From positions 434,001 through 498,000 of the forward strand of contig NZ_JBEPTK010000002.1 in the NCBI RefSeq assembly GCF_040549485.1: DNA of 64,000 nt, in the 5' to 3' direction. The position numbers and the translations under genes are program-made. This DNA is from Constrictibacter sp. MBR-5. GTDB lineage: Bacteria > Pseudomonadota > Alphaproteobacteria > JAJUGE01. A model generated the notes under the pieces. The model saw only the letters and a program-made list of their open reading frames with translations, did no database searches and was not told the DNA's origin. Shown piece after piece: positions 63,971 through 64,000 of the stretch (within the stretch, counting starts at the first letter, position 1; the number at the start of each line of letters is the position of its first letter).

Positions 63971-64000
63971 CCGGCTGCGGCCGCGGCCCGCGCCCAGTGC

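Overview
This is a high-GC, gene-dense stretch of an alphaproteobacterial chromosome. The best lineage markers are a CcrM-type GANTC methyltransferase next to rnhB, the dapF-mtaB-ftsY operon, an M16 processing-peptidase-like protease, several orphan TRAP solute receptors, and many starts that are GTG or TTG behind a good Shine-Dalgarno. A Rhodospirillales-like or related environmental heterotroph fits best; this is inferred from gene content only. I found no rRNA, tRNA, CRISPR array, integrase or insertion sequence.

Layout. 0.2-9 kb: a TRAP receptor; a leftward run of a radical SAM protein, rnhB and ccrM, with three GANTC sites just upstream of ccrM; two small membrane/exported proteins; an M16 peptidase; YqgE divergent from a Prx5-type peroxiredoxin; an EamA transporter. 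9-18 kb: a secreted RTX/VCBS repeat protein, a DAO-type oxidase, an EEP hydrolase, a response regulator, a glutathionyl-hydroquinone-reductase-like GST, wrbA divergent from a LysR regulator, and a second TRAP receptor that is a paralogue of the first. 18-26 kb: acetyltransferase, enoyl-CoA hydratase, SDR, cbiB plus a BtuF-like protein (corrinoid branch), two MFS transporters and a NodB-fold protein with an altered metal motif. 26-36 kb: a cytochrome c / DUF305 / lipoprotein operon, MaoC dehydratase, a striking poly-G/poly-C tract, an ICL/PEPM enzyme, GST, HNH endonuclease, desaturase plus alpha/beta hydrolase, an orphan ribbon-helix-helix protein and an SDR pair. 36-47 kb: zinc metallopeptidase, CinA-like protein, luciferase-like oxidoreductase, a solute-binding protein without signal peptide, GMC oxidoreductase, CaiB-type CoA transferase plus enoyl-CoA hydratase, a CHASE4 histidine kinase and a soluble CZB chemoreceptor. 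47-56 kb: TPR-2OG oxygenase, a sulfide:quinone-oxidoreductase-like locus, Mn-catalase, ftsY-mtaB-dapF and a TauD-type dioxygenase. 56-64 kb: a von Willebrand A / autotransporter fusion, a 2-hydroxyacid dehydrogenase, a nested inverted-repeat element, a BisC-type molybdoenzyme, and a TRAP operon with a Tat-exported receptor whose large permease lies beyond the window.

The picture is of an organism that scavenges organic acids and other small solutes (three TRAP receptors, one ABC-type receptor), degrades acyl-CoA intermediates, and carries redox and detoxification modules (peroxiredoxin, WrbA, GSTs, Mn-catalase, SQR-like protein). The least ordinary elements are the vWA-autotransporter, the RTX/VCBS fusion, the GANTC cluster at ccrM, the hairpin between the last TRAP receptor and its permease, the inverted-repeat element near 59.4 kb, and the homopolymer tract near 29 kb, which is probably a sequencing artefact over a GC hairpin.
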